Positions 5,623 to 6,289 of a stretch of 6,289 bases of DNA are shown piece after piece (position 1 is the first letter of the stretch; each line of letters starts with the position of its first letter). The position numbers and the translations under genes are program-made. This DNA comes from Deltaproteobacteria bacterium (GTDB lineage: Bacteria; Desulfobacterota; Desulfobacteria; Desulfobacterales; JAABPS01). The notes beneath the pieces were generated by a model that had not been told where the DNA came from, ran no database searches, and saw only the letters and a program-made list of their open reading frames with translations. The stretch is taken from assembly GCA_019309685.1 (NCBI GenBank), contig JAFDFT010000146.1, positions 1 to 6,289 of the forward strand, given 5' to 3'.

Positions 5623-5634
5623 ACCAGTACTGGT
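5623..5634. other. 12-bp perfect palindrome at the tetR 3' end
   Basis: ACCAGTACTGGT is a perfect 12-bp palindrome overlapping the first base of the TetR stop codon. The two genes converge here. There is no loop or U-tract for a terminator, and the distance from the tetR start makes an autoregulatory operator unlikely. Possibly chance. Confidence 0.25.
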
Positions 5635-6287
5635 TAAGCGACAATATCAGGATCATGGTTTCTTAATGAGATAGCATCTGAAAGGAGTCCTGCCACTTTT
5701 TCAATTTCTTCCATTTTATTATATTTTCTTCCATGGTTAACCATAAACCACCGAAGGGTCATATGGGTGAAAGCCCCTAAAAACATGTTTCTGAACACCC
5801 TTAGGTTAATATCGGGCGCAGCGTTTCCATCATCAATGATTCCCTGAACAAGTCTTTCTAGTTCCATTACATATTTGTACTGGCTCTTATATGCCCTGGA
5901 TTTATAAAAGCGCCGGTTAAATTGAATATTAGTTAAGAAAACTACAAGGAAATCGTGGTCGTCCAGATACTGCTGAAAATGATTCTGCATAAAAAGCCGC
6001 AGTTTCTTCTTGGAGTCGTTGTTCGTAAAAGTCAGTTTGAGCTGCTCCAGGTGATTCTTGAAGCGCCCTTCAGAGATGGAGAGTAAGAGATCTTCCTTAT
6101 TCTTAAAATATTCGTAGACCGTTCCCTCTGCGACATCCGCTTTGCGGGCAATTTGCGAAATTGTTGCCTTTGAATATCCCTTTTTCGCAAATAGCTGAAC
6201 AGCTGCCTGAAGGATACGATGCTTTTTACCCATCGGATGAATTTCAGAACGGTATTTTAACAGGAGCATCTGTTCGAGGAGACGCAT
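5634..6287 (-). CDS. TetR/AcrR-family transcriptional regulator
   Basis: The frame encodes up to 217 residues. The N-terminal DNA-binding domain is typical: RILQAAVQLFAKKGYSKATI (24-43), then the helix-turn-helix ISQIARKADVAEGTVYEYFK (43-62) and NKEDLLLSI. Residues ~75-210 form the helical ligand-binding and dimerisation part, which is poorly conserved and does not reveal the ligand. The helix-turn-helix with GTVYEYFKNKEDLL resembles the FadR/YsiA-like fatty-acid group in Bacillus, but this is weak evidence for a ligand. The start is uncertain: ATG 6285-6287 is the first in the window, only two bases from the edge, and Met19 (6231-6233, MGKKHRILQ) is where most family members begin; neither has a visible Shine-Dalgarno. 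TetR repressors usually control a neighbouring gene, here beyond the right edge, since the only gene on the other side is the convergent zinc-ribbon gene. Confidence 0.88.
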   Translation of the reverse strand: MRLLEQMLLLKYRSEIHPMGKKHRILQAAVQLFAKKGYSKATISQIARKADVAEGTVYEYFKNKEDLLLSISEGRFKNHLEQLKLTFTNNDSKKKLRLFMQNHFQQYLDDHDFLVVFLTNIQFNRRFYKSRAYKSQYKYVMELERLVQGIIDDGNAAPDINLRVFRNMFLGAFTHMTLRWFMVNHGRKYNKMEEIEKVAGLLSDAISLRNHDPDIVA

Positions 6288-6289
6288 AA

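Noticed and set aside
5589..5666. Plus-strand 25-codon frame (starts MEQDELDFLR) just after the zinc-ribbon gene
   Set aside because: It has no Shine-Dalgarno, overlaps the end of tetR by 33 nt and contains the possible repeat remnant. It could be real only if conserved in relatives.

Overview
The window looks like a piece of a moderately AT-rich Gram-negative genome, most likely a sulfate-reducing member of the former Deltaproteobacteria (Desulfobacterales-like). That assignment is inference. It rests on the PabA/PabB-PabC arrangement, the style of the radical SAM protein, REP-like palindromes of the type CTGGAT..hairpin..ATGACG, and a palindromic element with GGTTTCGTAAAAA-type ends that resembles dispersed repeats I recall from such genomes. 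No rRNA, CRISPR array, transposase or integrase gene is visible.

Left third (1-2450, minus strand): a folate-pathway operon. pabA (glutamine amidotransferase) is followed after 12 nt by a long open frame that runs off the left edge. That frame starts at a TTG codon and encodes PabB (aminodeoxychorismate synthase component I, with the PabB-type PIKGT lysine motif) fused to the N-terminus of PabC (aminodeoxychorismate lyase). One operon would thus carry chorismate to 4-aminobenzoate. Upstream of pabA are a good sigma70-like promoter and, between promoter and start codon, a classic intrinsic terminator, which suggests control by premature termination.

Middle (2450-4270): a divergent plus-strand gene for a radical SAM protein of unknown function (CX3CX2C). 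It is flanked on both sides by inverted pairs of REP-like hairpins. The downstream spacer also holds a ~120-bp palindromic MITE-like element that supplies a spurious ATG in frame with the next gene.

Right (4273-5217, plus): prmA, ribosomal protein L11 methyltransferase, whose real start is set by a Shine-Dalgarno inside the longer open frame. Just after prmA is a 24-nt copy of the 3' end of a tmRNA gene on the minus strand, with the rest of the gene missing. This is what an att site left by an element integrated into ssrA looks like. Its orientation puts the putative element to the right. Next to it lies an AT-rich stretch with 10-bp-phased GTGA/TCAC motifs in inverted orientation. Then come a 33-residue two-knuckle zinc-ribbon microprotein gene with a GTG start and a near-perfect Shine-Dalgarno, and a convergent TetR-family regulator that reaches the right edge.

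I do not see a complete new defence or mobile system. The most useful leads are the tmRNA-tail attachment site with its phased repeats, the attenuator-like leader of pabA, and the unlisted zinc-ribbon gene.
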